Source: Promicromonospora sp. Populi (lineage in GTDB: Bacteria > Actinomycetota > Actinomycetes > Actinomycetales > Cellulomonadaceae). Taken from it: DNA of 64,000 nt. Numbering within the stretch: position 1 is the stretch's first letter; every line of letters starts with the position of its first letter. The translations under genes and the position numbers were made by a program. The notes beneath the pieces are model-generated. The model made no database searches and had not been told where the DNA came from. It saw only the letters and a list, made by a program, of their open reading frames with translations. The stretch is from NCBI RefSeq assembly GCF_041081105.1, contig NZ_CP163528.1, positions 1,550,001 through 1,614,000 of the forward strand, written 5' to 3'. This document shows, piece by piece, positions 36,643-49,460 of this stretch.

Positions 36643-37307
36643 GCACACCTCCCCAGGGCGGCGCGGCGTACGGCTACCCCGCTCCCCAGTACCCGGCACC
36701 GCAGTACCAGGCACCCCGGGCGCGAAAGACGGGGCCCAAGATCCTGACGTTCACCGGCATCGCGATCCTGCTGGCGGGTGTGATCACGGGCATCGTGGGT
36801 GTCGTCGGAGCTACCAGGGGTGTCGTGGACCTGCTCCCCACCGACCTCGTCACGACCGAGGGCACCGCGGGCAGCGACGCCGTCGCTTTCGGGCCGAGCA
36901 CAGAGCCGCTGACCCTCGACGTCCCGCAGGTGGGCGCCTACCTCGTCTTCGAGGTCTCGCGAGGCGAGTCGGCCCGGCTGCCCTTCTCGGCGGTGACCGC
37001 CGAGGGACCGTCCGGCCCGGTGAGCATCGAGCCGCCCGACCAGACCACGCCGCTGCCGACCAACGGCTGGTCGGTGTTCGCGGTCGGGATCCTCGTCCCG
37101 GAGGAGAGCGGCCCCCACACGCTCGTCGTGGACCCGGCCCTGGCGGCCGACGACGTCAGCCTCGCCGTGAGCAGCCCCATCAACATCGGCAGCGTCGCCG
37201 GCCTCGGCGGCAGCGCGCTCGTCGTGGGGCTGGGGTTCCTGGTCGGCGGGCTGGGCTTCCTGCTGCTCATCGCCGGCATCATCTGGTGGGCGGTCGCCAA
37301 GAAGTAA
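36639..37307 (+). CDS. membrane protein of unknown function
   Basis: A 222-residue protein coupled to the flavoprotein gene by an ATGA overlap. It has a Tyr/Pro/Gln/Ala-rich cytoplasmic start (YPAPQYPAPQYQAP repeats), a membrane helix at about 35-58, an extracytoplasmic domain of about 115 residues that looks beta-rich, and two closely spaced C-terminal helices (about 178-218). No family is recognised. The topology suggests an envelope-located sensor or assembly factor, without direct evidence. Confidence 0.78.
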   Translation: MSTPPQGGAAYGYPAPQYPAPQYQAPRARKTGPKILTFTGIAILLAGVITGIVGVVGATRGVVDLLPTDLVTTEGTAGSDAVAFGPSTEPLTLDVPQVGAYLVFEVSRGESARLPFSAVTAEGPSGPVSIEPPDQTTPLPTNGWSVFAVGILVPEESGPHTLVVDPALAADDVSLAVSSPINIGSVAGLGGSALVVGLGFLVGGLGFLLLIAGIIWWAVAKK

Positions 37308-37322
37308 CGCTCAAGCCCCGGC

Positions 37323-38410
37323 TCACGCCAGGGTTGCGTCCGCCGCTCGCAGCGCTACGACGCCGAGGTCGCCGTCGGCCTCGAGAGCCCAGGCGCGCTG
37401 GCGTGCCGCGGCGTCGCCCCCGGCCCAGTGGTTGCCGAGCAGCTCGGTCACGGTGTCGAGGTCGCCGGAGTCCACCAGGGCGTCGCGTACGTGGTCCACC
37501 AGCGCGCCGACGACGTCGTGCGCCGGGGCCGGCCGCCAGGTCCGGGGATCCACGAGGTCGCCGGCGAGCCCCGAGCGCCCGGCCCGCCAGTGCGCGGTGC
37601 GCAGGATCTCGACGGGCGCGTCGGGCGGCGGCGAGTCGGCCGCCCGCGCCGCCGTCTCCACCAGGCCGCGGGCCAGCGCGGCCAGCAGCGTGGCCGTGTC
37701 CGCGGAGAGGCACACGTCGGCGACGCGGATCTCCACGGTGGGGTACGTCGCCGACAGGCGCGCGTCGAAGTAGACCATGCCCTGGTCCAGGATCGTGCCG
37801 GTCGCGACCAGGCCGTCGACAGCCGCGTGGTACGCCTCGGGGGTGCCGAACAGCCGCGTCGGACCGGCTGTGGGCCAGCGGGCCCAGACCTGGGAGCGGA
37901 AGCTCGAGTACCCGGAGTCGACACCCATCCAGTAGGGCGAGTTCGCCGACAAGGCCAGCAGCGGTGCGAGCCACGGCCCGATCCGGTCCAGCACCGCCAC
38001 GCCCTCGGCGTCATCGGCCACCGATACGTGCACGTGGCAGCCGCTCGTGAGCTGCTCACGGGCGGTGAGGCCGAACTCCTTGCGCGCCGAGAGGTACCGG
38101 AGCTTGCCGACCGTCGTGCCGTCGAACGGCAGCGGCGAGGTGCCGAGCGCGGCGATCCGGGCGTCGTGCCGATCGGCCGCCGCCTGGGCGCCCGCCCGGC
38201 CGGCCCGGATCGACGCGGCGACCTCCTCGATCGTCGCGTGCGGCGGCGTGGCCGTCTCGATCTGCTCCTCCATGAGCTCAGGCTCGAGCGGCCCGTCACC
38301 GGGCTCGGCGCTGTCGAGCACGGCCTGGGCGCGCGGGACCGGAGCCCCGTCGTGCCCGACCAGCATCAGCTCCTCCTCGACGCCGATGGTCCGCAGTGCC
38401 CCGGAACCCG

Positions 38411-38414
<4 letters not shown>
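37323..38414 (-). CDS. YbdK-family carboxylate-amine ligase (glutamate-cysteine ligase type 2 fold)
   Basis: A 363-residue enzyme of the GCS2/YbdK group. Motifs are [43 protein letters not shown] and [16 protein letters not shown]. YbdK members can make gamma-glutamylcysteine weakly; the physiological product in actinobacteria is uncertain. The start overlaps the dxs stop (ATGA) and carries its ribosome site within dxs, so it is translated from the dxs message. The gene converges on the unknown membrane protein with only 15 nt between them. Confidence 0.88.
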
Positions 38415-41929
<3,515 letters not shown>

Positions 41930-41951
41930 CCCGTCAGCCGGCTCAGCCGAC

Positions 41952-44000
41952 TCAGCCGACTATGGCCAGCCGGCGCGTCGGGCGGGTGAGCGCCACGTAG
42001 AGGTCGCGCTCGCCGCCTGGCCGGGCGGCGGTGATCCCGTCCGGGTCGGCGACCACCACGGCGTCGAACTCCAGGCCGCGCACCTGGGAGACGGGCACCA
42101 CCCGGACCTCGGTGCCCGCCAGCGCCTCGGCGATCCCTGGGACAGTCGCATCGGCGGCGACCACCGCGACCAGGTCGTCCGGTTCCGCGGCTGCCTGGGC
42201 CCTGGCCTCCGCGACGACGGCGGCCACCAGATCGCCGTCCGCCACCACTCGCCGCGGCTCGTCGCCGTGCCGCACCGCGACGGACGCCGCCTGGTCGGGA
42301 GCGATCCGCGCGAGCAGCGGCGCCGCCGCGTCCAGCACCTCGGCGGTCGTGCGGTAGCAGACCGTCAGGGTGCGCACGTCGGCGCGCTTCGCCAGGTCGC
42401 TGCCCAGGGCGTCGGCCCACGAGCCAGCGCCGGTCGCCGGGCCGGCCTGCGCCAGGTCGCCGACCACGGTCATCGACCGGCCCGGGCAGCGCCGCAGCAC
42501 GGACCGCCACTGCATCGGCGTCAGCTCCTGGGCCTCGTCCACCACCACGTGCCCGTAGCTCCGGGTGGGTGGCCCGTTCAGCAGGTGCTCGGCCTCGTCG
42601 AGCAGCGGCAGGTGGGCGGCGGTCCAGGCAGGTTCGCCGGGAGCGCCATCGACGGCAAGCCCCGGGTGCCCCGCCAGCAGGTCCAGCACCACGTCGTCCG
42701 CCGTCAGGCGGGGCCACGCGGCCTCGACGGCCCGCTCCAGCGCAAGGTCCTCGACCAGCTCGGCCCGCAGTGCGCCCGGGTCCAGCTCGGCCACGGCGGC
42801 GGCGTGCCCGAAGGCCCCGCCGTCGTCCGGGGCGAAGCCCAGCCGCGCCAGGTCCGCTGCCGCCGCCTTGTCGACGTTCACGCCGCCCGTGAGCACCTCG
42901 ATGTCCTCGTCCAGCTTGGCGAGGAACACGCGGGCCCGCGCCTGGACCTCGTCGGCCACGAAGTCCACCACGAGGTCCTTGAACAGCGACCGGGCCTGGT
43001 GGTGCGGCAGCCCGGAGCCGCCGGCGGTCACGCGCGCCTCGGCGAGGGCGTGCTCGTCCAGCGTGACGGGATCGCCGTCGACCAGGACCGTCAGCGTGCC
43101 GGCGGGCGCCTGGTGCTGTCGCACGGCCTCCGCCAGCTCGTCGGCCAGGGCGACGTCGCCCGCGGCGCGGCGCAGCTCGTGGCTCGCCGCGGGGGCCTCG
43201 GCCAGGCCCAGGGCGTCGGCGACCAGGCGGTCGGCGGTGCTCATCGCCACGTCGTTCTCGCCCAGGGACGGCAGCACCTCCGCGATGTAGTCGAGGAACC
43301 GGGAGCCCGGGCCGAGCACCAGCACGCCGTCGGCCCGCGCCTCGTCGAAGCCCGCCAGGACGTAGGCGGCGCGGTGCAGGGCGACCACCGTCTTGCCCGT
43401 GCCCGGGCCGCCCTCCACGACGGTGACGCCGCGGTGCGGGGAGCGGATGATCGCGTCCTGCTCGGCCTGCAGCGTGGAGACGACGTCACGCATGCGGCCG
43501 GTGCGCCGCGCGCTGATCGCCTCCAGGAGCGGCCCGTCGCCGACGACGTCGTGCGGCCCAGGCTCGGCGCCGTCCAGGAGCTCGTCGCTGACCCGGGTGA
43601 CCTTGCGGTCGTCCAGGCGCAGGTGCCGGCGGCGGCGCAGGCCCATCGGGTGGGCGGCCGTGGCGGCGTAGAACGGGCGCGCGGCCTCCGCGCGCCAGTC
43701 GACGAGGAGCTGCTCGTCGTCGTCACTCAGGCCGGTGCGGCCGATGTGCAGCGAGCTGCCGTCCGCCCGGTCGATCCGGCCGAAGCAGAGGTGGTGCTCG
43801 GCGGCGCCGAGGGTGCGCGCCCGCCGGCCCAGCATGGCGACGCGCACCTCCCGGGTGTACGCCTCGTCGGGGTCTGACGACGAGGCGCGTACCGCGGCGT
43901 CGAGGTCGGCACGGACACGTGCCACCTCGCCGTCCAGCCGCGCATACAGCGCGTCGACGTGCTCCTGCTCGGCGGACTGCTGGGTCTGGCTTGGCTGCAC
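41952..44000 (-). CDS. helD: HelD-like UvrD/Rep-family ATPase
   Basis: A 682-residue SF1 ATPase with the HelD layout: an N-terminal coiled-coil (EQEHVDALYARLDGEVARVRADLDA) that in characterised HelD inserts into RNA polymerase, Walker A EGGPGTGKTVVALHRA, a large insertion, VVVDEAQELTPMQW (motif II), VCYRTT and VYVALTRPTRRL-like motif VI. HelD releases stalled RNA polymerase and some actinobacterial forms protect against rifampicin. The GTG at 44000 has AAGGAG 8 nt upstream. The gene converges on guaB1. Confidence 0.92.
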   Translation of the reverse strand: MQPSQTQQSAEQEHVDALYARLDGEVARVRADLDAAVRASSSDPDEAYTREVRVAMLGRRARTLGAAEHHLCFGRIDRADGSSLHIGRTGLSDDDEQLLVDWRAEAARPFYAATAAHPMGLRRRRHLRLDDRKVTRVSDELLDGAEPGPHDVVGDGPLLEAISARRTGRMRDVVSTLQAEQDAIIRSPHRGVTVVEGGPGTGKTVVALHRAAYVLAGFDEARADGVLVLGPGSRFLDYIAEVLPSLGENDVAMSTADRLVADALGLAEAPAASHELRRAAGDVALADELAEAVRQHQAPAGTLTVLVDGDPVTLDEHALAEARVTAGGSGLPHHQARSLFKDLVVDFVADEVQARARVFLAKLDEDIEVLTGGVNVDKAAAADLARLGFAPDDGGAFGHAAAVAELDPGALRAELVEDLALERAVEAAWPRLTADDVVLDLLAGHPGLAVDGAPGEPAWTAAHLPLLDEAEHLLNGPPTRSYGHVVVDEAQELTPMQWRSVLRRCPGRSMTVVGDLAQAGPATGAGSWADALGSDLAKRADVRTLTVCYRTTAEVLDAAAPLLARIAPDQAASVAVRHGDEPRRVVADGDLVAAVVAEARAQAAAEPDDLVAVVAADATVPGIAEALAGTEVRVVPVSQVRGLEFDAVVVADPDGITAARPGGERDLYVALTRPTRRLAIVG

Positions 44001-44074
44001 CGGGTCTCCTTGTTGTCGAGGCCTGGTGTCAACGCGACGACGTCGCAAAACGTTCCCGCGCTACTCGTTCACTG

Positions 44075-44611
44075 TTACTCGTTCACCAGGACCGGCACCC
44101 CGACGGCGGCCGCGGCCACCGTTCCCTCGATGTCATCGGGGACCGCGATCTCGAACTCCTCCTCCGGGGTCGGCGGGCCCTCGTGGCTGTGCGCACCCTC
44201 GGCCTCGTGGTGGACAAACCGGCCGGTGCCGAGCAGCTCGCCGTCGGCGTCGTAGAAGCCGGCGAGCACCTCCAGCTCGATCAGCGTGCTGACGTCGCTG
44301 GTGATGGTCACGGTGCCGGTCACGGTGCCGTCGTCGGCGAGCCCCAGGCCGCTGAGCTCGAACCGGTCGTCGAACGGTCCGGCCACCACCCCGACGCTGC
44401 CCGGCTCGGGGTGGGCGGTGGCGAGCCCGGGCAGGTCCGGGTCGCCGGTGGCGGCCGTGAGGCCAGGAAACTCGGTGCGGGGCGCGGACGCCGGGTCGGG
44501 CAGGGCTTCTGCCTCCGACCCGGCGCCGCGCACGAGCAGCGTGGCGGCCACGCCGACTGCACCGGCAGCCAGCAGGACGACGATCCAGAGCACGACGGCG
44601 CGGACGCTCAC
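44075..44611 (-). CDS. membrane-anchored protein with FxLYD-like domain
   Basis: A 178-residue protein with one N-terminal membrane helix (about 7-28) and an extracytoplasmic region. The latter contains ADDGTVTGTVTITSDVSTLIELEVLAGFYDADGELLGTG, which fits a beta-sandwich of the FxLYD type (F-Y-D variant). The C-terminal part is Glu- and His-rich (HHEAEGAHSHEGPPTPEEE), conceivably metal-binding. The GTG start has no strong ribosome site. It ends 74 nt from helD and follows the alkaline phosphatase gene on the same strand with 19 nt between, so it may share its transcript. Confidence 0.7.
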   Translation of the reverse strand: MSVRAVVLWIVVLLAAGAVGVAATLLVRGAGSEAEALPDPASAPRTEFPGLTAATGDPDLPGLATAHPEPGSVGVVAGPFDDRFELSGLGLADDGTVTGTVTITSDVSTLIELEVLAGFYDADGELLGTGRFVHHEAEGAHSHEGPPTPEEEFEIAVPDDIEGTVAAAAVGVPVLVNE

Positions 44612-44630
44612 GATGATGTACCGGGCCCGG

Positions 44631-46127
44631 TCAGCGGGTCACGCGCAGGGCGCGGCCCATGACGTCGAACAGGTCCGTGTTGTCCACGGTCGCGGCGAGG
44701 GACTGCGTGCCGGGACCGTACGCGAAGATCGGCACGTTCGCGCCCGTGTGATGGCCCGTCAGGAACGTCAGCCACAGGCTGGCCTCCGGCGAACCGTCCT
44801 CGACTCCCTCCGGGTCGTCAGCGGTACGGAACGTGGCCGGGGCGAAGTTGCCGGGGTCCGAGGAGCCGGAGCCGTTGATCGGGCCCGTCGAGCGGGTCGG
44901 GTCCAGCGCCCCGGAGGACGCGCGGCTCGGGGTCGAGCTGTTCGCGGGGTTGCCGGAATCGACGTTCGCGGGCGGGGTGAGCGTCTCGGGGTTGGTGACC
45001 ATGCCCTTGCCGACGATGTTGAAACCACCGGTCTCGTGGTCGGCGGTCACGATCACTGTCGTGTTGCCGTCCTTCTTGGCGAAGTTCAGCGCGACCCGCA
45101 CGGCCTCGTCGAACGCCTTCATCTCCTCGAGCGCCTGCGCGGCGTCGTTGGCGTGCGTGCGCTTGTCGATCAGCGCGCCCTCGACCTGCAGGTAGAAGCC
45201 CTTCCGGCTGCCCTTGAGCAGGCTGATCGCCTCGGTGGTCAGCTCGGCGACGCTCGGCTCCTCGGCCTGGACCGAGTCCGGGTTCTCGCGCTTGAACTTC
45301 TCGATGGTCAGATTGCCCCTGCTGAACAGGCCGAACACCTTGCGGCCCTCGGCGTTCTCCAGCTCTTCGCTGGTGGCGACCGTCTGGTCGGCGAACGAGC
45401 CGAGCACGTCGTAGCCCTGCGCCTCCAGCGCCTCCTGGTCGGCGGCGTCGAAGCGGGCGAGGCCACCACCAAGCACCACGTCGGCGGTGCCGTTGCGGGC
45501 CATCTGGTCGGCGACCGGCGTGACACGCACGTCGTCGGTGGGCAGCGGCTCGCCGGTGATCGCCAGGTCCTGGCAGGCCGCCGCGGAGTAGTCCGGTCCC
45601 TGGCAGCCGCGGGCGATCACGTGGCTCGCCTGGCTGGCGGGCGTGGCGTCAGTGATCTCCGCGGTCGAGACGTTACCGGTGCGGTAGCCGGCGTCCTTGG
45701 CGAGCTCCATGAGCGTGGGCACCACCTCACCCTTGCCGTCGACGCCGAGGGCGGCGTTGTACGACTTCACACCGGACGCCCAGGCCGTGGCCGACGATGC
45801 CGAGTCCGTGACGTACTCGGGAACGAAGTCGTCCTCGCCCGGCTGGCCCGAGTTCTTCTGGATGGCGTACGTCGTGACCTGGCCGACGACGGGCAGGGTC
45901 TCCATGGCCAGCCTGCCGTCGGCGCCGTAGTAACGGATGCGCGCGGCGTCGACGTGGTTGCGGCCCATGCCGTCGCCCACGAGGTAGATGACGTTCTTGG
46001 CGCGGTTGCTGTCCGGCTGAGCGGTGGCGGCGGCGGTCGTGACGACCGAGCCGGCCACGACGGCCAGGGCGACCGCGGCTGCTGCCATGACACGGCGGCT
46101 GACGCTGCGTTGCGAGCTGGTGCGCAT
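44631..46127 (-). CDS. phoA: secreted alkaline phosphatase (PhoA family)
   Basis: A 498-residue exported phosphomonoesterase. A signal peptide with Arg residues and a hydrophobic core ends near TTAAATAQP. The mature part has the first metal motif NVIYLVGDGMGRNH, the nucleophile Ser in TDSASSATAWASG, the ADHETGGF zinc site and GHHTGANVPIFAYGPG near the end. A Ser/Pro/Gly-rich insert lies at about 390-430. The ATG at 46127 has AGAGGAG upstream. A PHO-box-like double repeat lies about 90 nt upstream, consistent with induction under phosphate limitation. Confidence 0.92.
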   Translation of the reverse strand: MRTSSQRSVSRRVMAAAAVALAVVAGSVVTTAAATAQPDSNRAKNVIYLVGDGMGRNHVDAARIRYYGADGRLAMETLPVVGQVTTYAIQKNSGQPGEDDFVPEYVTDSASSATAWASGVKSYNAALGVDGKGEVVPTLMELAKDAGYRTGNVSTAEITDATPASQASHVIARGCQGPDYSAAACQDLAITGEPLPTDDVRVTPVADQMARNGTADVVLGGGLARFDAADQEALEAQGYDVLGSFADQTVATSEELENAEGRKVFGLFSRGNLTIEKFKRENPDSVQAEEPSVAELTTEAISLLKGSRKGFYLQVEGALIDKRTHANDAAQALEEMKAFDEAVRVALNFAKKDGNTTVIVTADHETGGFNIVGKGMVTNPETLTPPANVDSGNPANSSTPSRASSGALDPTRSTGPINGSGSSDPGNFAPATFRTADDPEGVEDGSPEASLWLTFLTGHHTGANVPIFAYGPGTQSLAATVDNTDLFDVMGRALRVTR

Positions 46128-46215
46128 GTACTCCTCTTCCGATCTCGGGCGCCGGAGTGGCACCCGCGCGGACGCTAACCCGACGGGTGAAACCGAGGGG
46201 GCGGCGTTGATGGCG

Positions 46216-46237
46216 TACACATGAACGCAGGGTGAGC
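46216..46237 (-). promoter_or_regulatory. PHO-box-like direct repeat upstream of phoA
   Basis: On the minus strand two 11-nt units lie side by side, GCTCACCCTGC then GTTCATGTGTA, close to the GTTCACC-type direct repeats bound by PhoP in Streptomyces. TTGACA (46249-46244) sits 6 nt upstream and could be the -35 of the phoA promoter. The site is about 90 nt before the phoA ATG. Confidence 0.55.
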
Positions 46238-46245
46238 GAAACCTG

Positions 46246-46674
46246 TCAAGACTCTGAGGCTCGCTGCCCGAACGTCCCGTCGGTGACGGTCGCCCACGAG
46301 CGCCGGACGATCTCCTCCAGCACCGCGAGGTCGACCCGTTCGAGGTCCTTCAGATACAGGCAGCCGACGCCGGTCGTGTGCGGGCCGAGCCGGGCCAGCA
46401 GGTCCGCGTGCGCGCCGACGCCCTCGGGCAGGTACACCGTGCTGGCCGCCTTGCGGGGCGCGAACCCCGCGGCGGCGGCGTGCCCGGAGTGGCCGCTCGG
46501 GTACTCGTAGTGGTACTCGCCGAACCCGATGACCGAGGTGCCGAACATCCGCGGCGCCGCGCCCGTGACCCGCTCCATGAGGTCGCGGAGGGTGTGCGCG
46601 TCCCGCCGCCGCACGGCAGGCGTCACCGCGTCGAGGTAGGCGGCCGGATCGCCGTCGGTCCAGGTGGTGGCCAT
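46246..46674 (-). CDS. DUF1801 domain protein
   Basis: A 142-residue single-domain protein of the DUF1801/YdhG-like fold: RDAHTLRDLMERVTGAAPRMFGTSVIGFGEYHYEYPSGHSG at the N-terminal half and GCLYLKDLERVDLAVLEEIVRRSW at the C-terminus are typical. It is cytoplasmic, with no catalytic motif known. The gene ends just before the phoA PHO-box region and is oriented the same way. The function of the family is not established. Confidence 0.82.
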   Translation of the reverse strand: MATTWTDGDPAAYLDAVTPAVRRRDAHTLRDLMERVTGAAPRMFGTSVIGFGEYHYEYPSGHSGHAAAAGFAPRKAASTVYLPEGVGAHADLLARLGPHTTGVGCLYLKDLERVDLAVLEEIVRRSWATVTDGTFGQRASES

Positions 46675-46714
46675 GGAGCCAGTATCTCCCTGTGCTGGTT
46701 CGACTGCGTGCTGG

Positions 46715-47443
46715 TCAGACGGTCGCCGGCGCGGTGGTTACCGCCTCGGCCGCGTCTTCTTCGTCGTCCTCGTCGAGGTCCGGGCCGGCGACGAGCAGGT
46801 CGATGTGCACACCGAGGAGCGACCCGTCGGCGGCGTGGGTGGTGACGACGGGGTAGAAGCCGTCGCCCCAGCCGGAGTGGCTCAGCACAACGTTCTCGCC
46901 GTCGACGGCCAGCGGCATCGTCACGTTGGCACTCCCCTCCACGTAGTGGTCGGGGCTGTCCATGAGGCTGAACCACGAGTCGGGCGTGCCGTTGTCGAAG
47001 ACGTCGTCATACCAGGTGTCGTCGCCGTCGCTGTCCTCAGGGGGCATGCCGGACTCGATCGCCTCGGCATCCACGAAGGCGACGGTTCCCGCATCGACCG
47101 GGACACCGTAGAACTCGCCGTCGCCGAGCGGCTCGGTGTCCTCCGGGGTGACAAGCCGAACCTCGGCGACCGGTGCGGCGTCGGACACCACGAGCGAGAG
47201 GTACGCCTCGCGCAGATGGCTCCCGTCACGGGCGTCGGAGACGTCCGCGACGGTCACGAACGCGGGGTAGGAACCCGGCGGGATCTGGGTGACGATGCCG
47301 TCGCCCAGGCCCACGTACGGGTCGGATGCCTCCAGCCGCCCCGAGGGCACGTGCAGGATGCCGAGGCCGTGCACTGTCTGGGGGTACGGGGTCCCGTCGG
47401 GCGTGCCGTCAAGGAGGGCGAAGAAGGGCTCGTCGTAGGTCAT
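46715..47443 (-). CDS. DUF4241 family protein
   Basis: A 242-residue protein of a family with unknown function. Conserved segments are the central PPGSYPAFVTVADVSD, FYGVPVDAGTVAFVDAE and the C-terminal VLSHSGWGDGFYPVVTTHAADGSLLGVHID. A very acidic tail (DLDEDDEEDAAE) ends it. The ATG at 47443 is chosen: TACCTT on the minus strand ends 6 nt before it, suggesting leaderless translation, and the extension upstream does not resemble the family. Confidence 0.82.
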   Translation of the reverse strand: MTYDEPFFALLDGTPDGTPYPQTVHGLGILHVPSGRLEASDPYVGLGDGIVTQIPPGSYPAFVTVADVSDARDGSHLREAYLSLVVSDAAPVAEVRLVTPEDTEPLGDGEFYGVPVDAGTVAFVDAEAIESGMPPEDSDGDDTWYDDVFDNGTPDSWFSLMDSPDHYVEGSANVTMPLAVDGENVVLSHSGWGDGFYPVVTTHAADGSLLGVHIDLLVAGPDLDEDDEEDAAEAVTTAPATV

Positions 47444-47584
47444 GCGAGGAAGGTAGCCGGAGCCACCGACACTCAGGTGAACAGATGCAGATCGCAGTCC
47501 CAGGACGGGCCGGTAGCGTTGACCGCTTGCGCAGCGCTGACATGCGCAGACAAGCCTGGTTAGCACAAGACAAGGAGGCCCGCC

Positions 47585-48475
47585 CTGGTCGCCGCCGACC
47601 TCGACGTCACCGTCGACCTCGCCCGTTCCCTACTGACCGAACAGCATCCCGACCTCGCCGACCGCTCCCTCACGCTGGTCGCCAACGGGTGGGACAACGT
47701 GATGTTCCGGCTGGGTGACTACCTCGCGCTGCGCCTGCCCCGGCGCGCGCTCGCGGGCCGGCTCATGCGCAACGAGCACCGCACGCTCCCGCTGCTGGCC
47801 CCGCGCCTGCCGGTCCCGATCCCGGACCCGGTCCGCACGGGCGCGCCGAGCGCCGCGCTCGGCTACCCGTGGCCGTGGGGCGTCGTGCGCTGGGTCGACG
47901 GCGTCCCGGCGGCCAGCGTCCCCGCCGCGGAGCGCACGCCGTGGGCCGAGCACCTGGCGCGCGTGTTCGTGGCGCTGCACCGGCCCGCGCCCGACGACGC
48001 CCCCGGGAACCAGTTTCGCGGGGTGCCGATCGAGACGCGATCGGAGAGCTTCGAGGAGCGGCTCCAGCTCCTGCCGGACCGGCTCCACGAGCGCGCCCGC
48101 GCCATCTGGTCCGCGGCCCTGGCCGCCCCGGCGTACGACGGCGCCCCCGTGTGGCTGCACGGCGACCCGCACCCAGCCAACCTCGTGGCCGATCGCGGCC
48201 GGCTCGCCGCCGTCATCGACTTCGGGGACGTGACCAGCGGCGACCCGGCGTCCGACCTCGGCATGATGTGGCTCACCTTCGACGCCGAGGGCCGCGAGAA
48301 GTTCCGCGGGGTGATCGACGCCGAGGCCCGCGACGGGCAGGGGTGGGACGCCGGGATGTGGGACCGGGCGCACGGCTGGGGGCTGCTGTACGCCGCCATC
48401 TGCTTCGCCTACCCGGACACACACCCGATCATGGTCGGCGTCGGGGAGCACGCGGTGGAGCAGCTCTTCGACTGA
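47585..48475 (+). CDS. aminoglycoside phosphotransferase family kinase, apparent CTG start
   Basis: A 296-residue APH/choline-kinase-fold protein: GWDNVMFRLGD and LRLPRR (ATP loop and lysine-equivalent region), the catalytic WLHGDPHPANLV and AVIDFGDVTSGDPASDLG. The substrate is unknown; most chromosomal members are not true resistance genes. No ATG, GTG or TTG exists in frame between the stop at 47561-47563 and 47699, which is inside the conserved GWDNVMF segment. A perfect AAGGAGG at 47572-47578 is followed, 6 nt later, by CTG in frame, and the extra 38 residues (DVTVDLARSLLTEQHPDLADRSLTLV...) fit the family N-terminus. I therefore place the start at CTG 47585. The conservative alternative is GTG 47699. 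Confidence 0.75.
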   Translation: MVAADLDVTVDLARSLLTEQHPDLADRSLTLVANGWDNVMFRLGDYLALRLPRRALAGRLMRNEHRTLPLLAPRLPVPIPDPVRTGAPSAALGYPWPWGVVRWVDGVPAASVPAAERTPWAEHLARVFVALHRPAPDDAPGNQFRGVPIETRSESFEERLQLLPDRLHERARAIWSAALAAPAYDGAPVWLHGDPHPANLVADRGRLAAVIDFGDVTSGDPASDLGMMWLTFDAEGREKFRGVIDAEARDGQGWDAGMWDRAHGWGLLYAAICFAYPDTHPIMVGVGEHAVEQLFD

Positions 48476-48490
48476 GCGTCGCGGACCGGT

Positions 48491-49423
48491 TCAGAACCGC
48501 ACAGCCGTAGTGTTCGCCCCGCAGACCAGCACCGCCACGCGCTCCCCCGGCTCGGGCACGTACCTCCCGGACAGCAGCGCCGCGAGCGCCGTCGCGCCGC
48601 CCGGCTCGGCGACGACGCGGGCCGCGTCCCAGAGGGACGCCTGGGCGGAGACGATCGCGTCGTCGGTGACCAGCAGCGACTCGGCAACGAACTGCTGGGC
48701 CAGCGGGAACATGTGCTGTCCGACCCGCAGGGGCGCGAGCGAGTCCGCGGCGATCCCCTCGGTGGGCGCGTCGACCGGTTCCCCGGCCGCGAGCGCCCGG
48801 TGCAGGGTGGGCGAACCCTCGGGTTCCACGGCGACGATGCGCACGTCGCCGCGGTACCAGGCGGCGATGCCGCCGATCAGCCCGCCGCCACCCACGGCGA
48901 CCAGGAGCGTGTCGACGTCGGGCAGGTCGCCCGCGATCTCCAGCCCGAGCGTGCCCTGGCCGATGAGTGTCTCGGGCTGGTCGTAGGCGTGCACCGTCAT
49001 GGCGCCCGTGCCGGCCACGAACTCCTCGCTCGCGGCCAGCGCGTCGGCGTACCGGTCGCCGCCCACGACGAGCTTGGCGCCGTACCCGCGGATGCGCTCG
49101 GCCTTGGCCTGGGAGGTCACGCTGGGCACAAAGATGGTCGCCGGGATCCCGAGCCGGGCCGCGGCGTAGGCGACGGCGGCCCCGTGGTTGCCGCCCGAGG
49201 CGGCGACCACGCCGGCGTCGGGCACGTCGCGGGTCAGGAGGCTGGTGAACGCGCCGCGGGCCTTGAACGAGCCGGAGTGCTGCAGGCACTCGAGCTTGAG
49301 CGCGACGGGCTGCGCCGGGCGGCCGAAGTCCGCCAGGTCGACCTCCAGCACGGGGGTGTGCCGCACGTGCGGGCGGATCAGGTCCGCTGCGGCGCGGATC
49401 GCGTCGCGGGTCACTTCGGTCAT
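48491..49423 (-). CDS. serine/threonine dehydratase-like PLP enzyme
   Basis: A 310-residue fold-type-II PLP enzyme. Visible are KLECLQHSGSFKARGA with the Schiff-base lysine, ASGGNHGAAVAYAA for phosphate binding, and the VGGGGLIGGIAAW glycine loop. This is the short catabolic type without an ACT regulatory domain; serine/threonine ammonia-lyase or serine racemase are the likely activities. A GAGGAGGA ribosome site precedes the ATG. It converges on the kinase gene and is followed on the same strand (upstream) by the Nudix gene. Confidence 0.88.
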   Translation of the reverse strand: MTEVTRDAIRAAADLIRPHVRHTPVLEVDLADFGRPAQPVALKLECLQHSGSFKARGAFTSLLTRDVPDAGVVAASGGNHGAAVAYAAARLGIPATIFVPSVTSQAKAERIRGYGAKLVVGGDRYADALAASEEFVAGTGAMTVHAYDQPETLIGQGTLGLEIAGDLPDVDTLLVAVGGGGLIGGIAAWYRGDVRIVAVEPEGSPTLHRALAAGEPVDAPTEGIAADSLAPLRVGQHMFPLAQQFVAESLLVTDDAIVSAQASLWDAARVVAEPGGATALAALLSGRYVPEPGERVAVLVCGANTTAVRF

Positions 49424-49460
49424 CGGGTCCTCCTGAGTCGGGTGAACGGCATGGCGAGCT

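Noticed and set aside
41930..41951. Short tandem of GCCGACTCA between guaB1 and helD as a regulatory repeat
   Set aside because: Only about two and a half units, no symmetry, and it may simply be a weak terminator.
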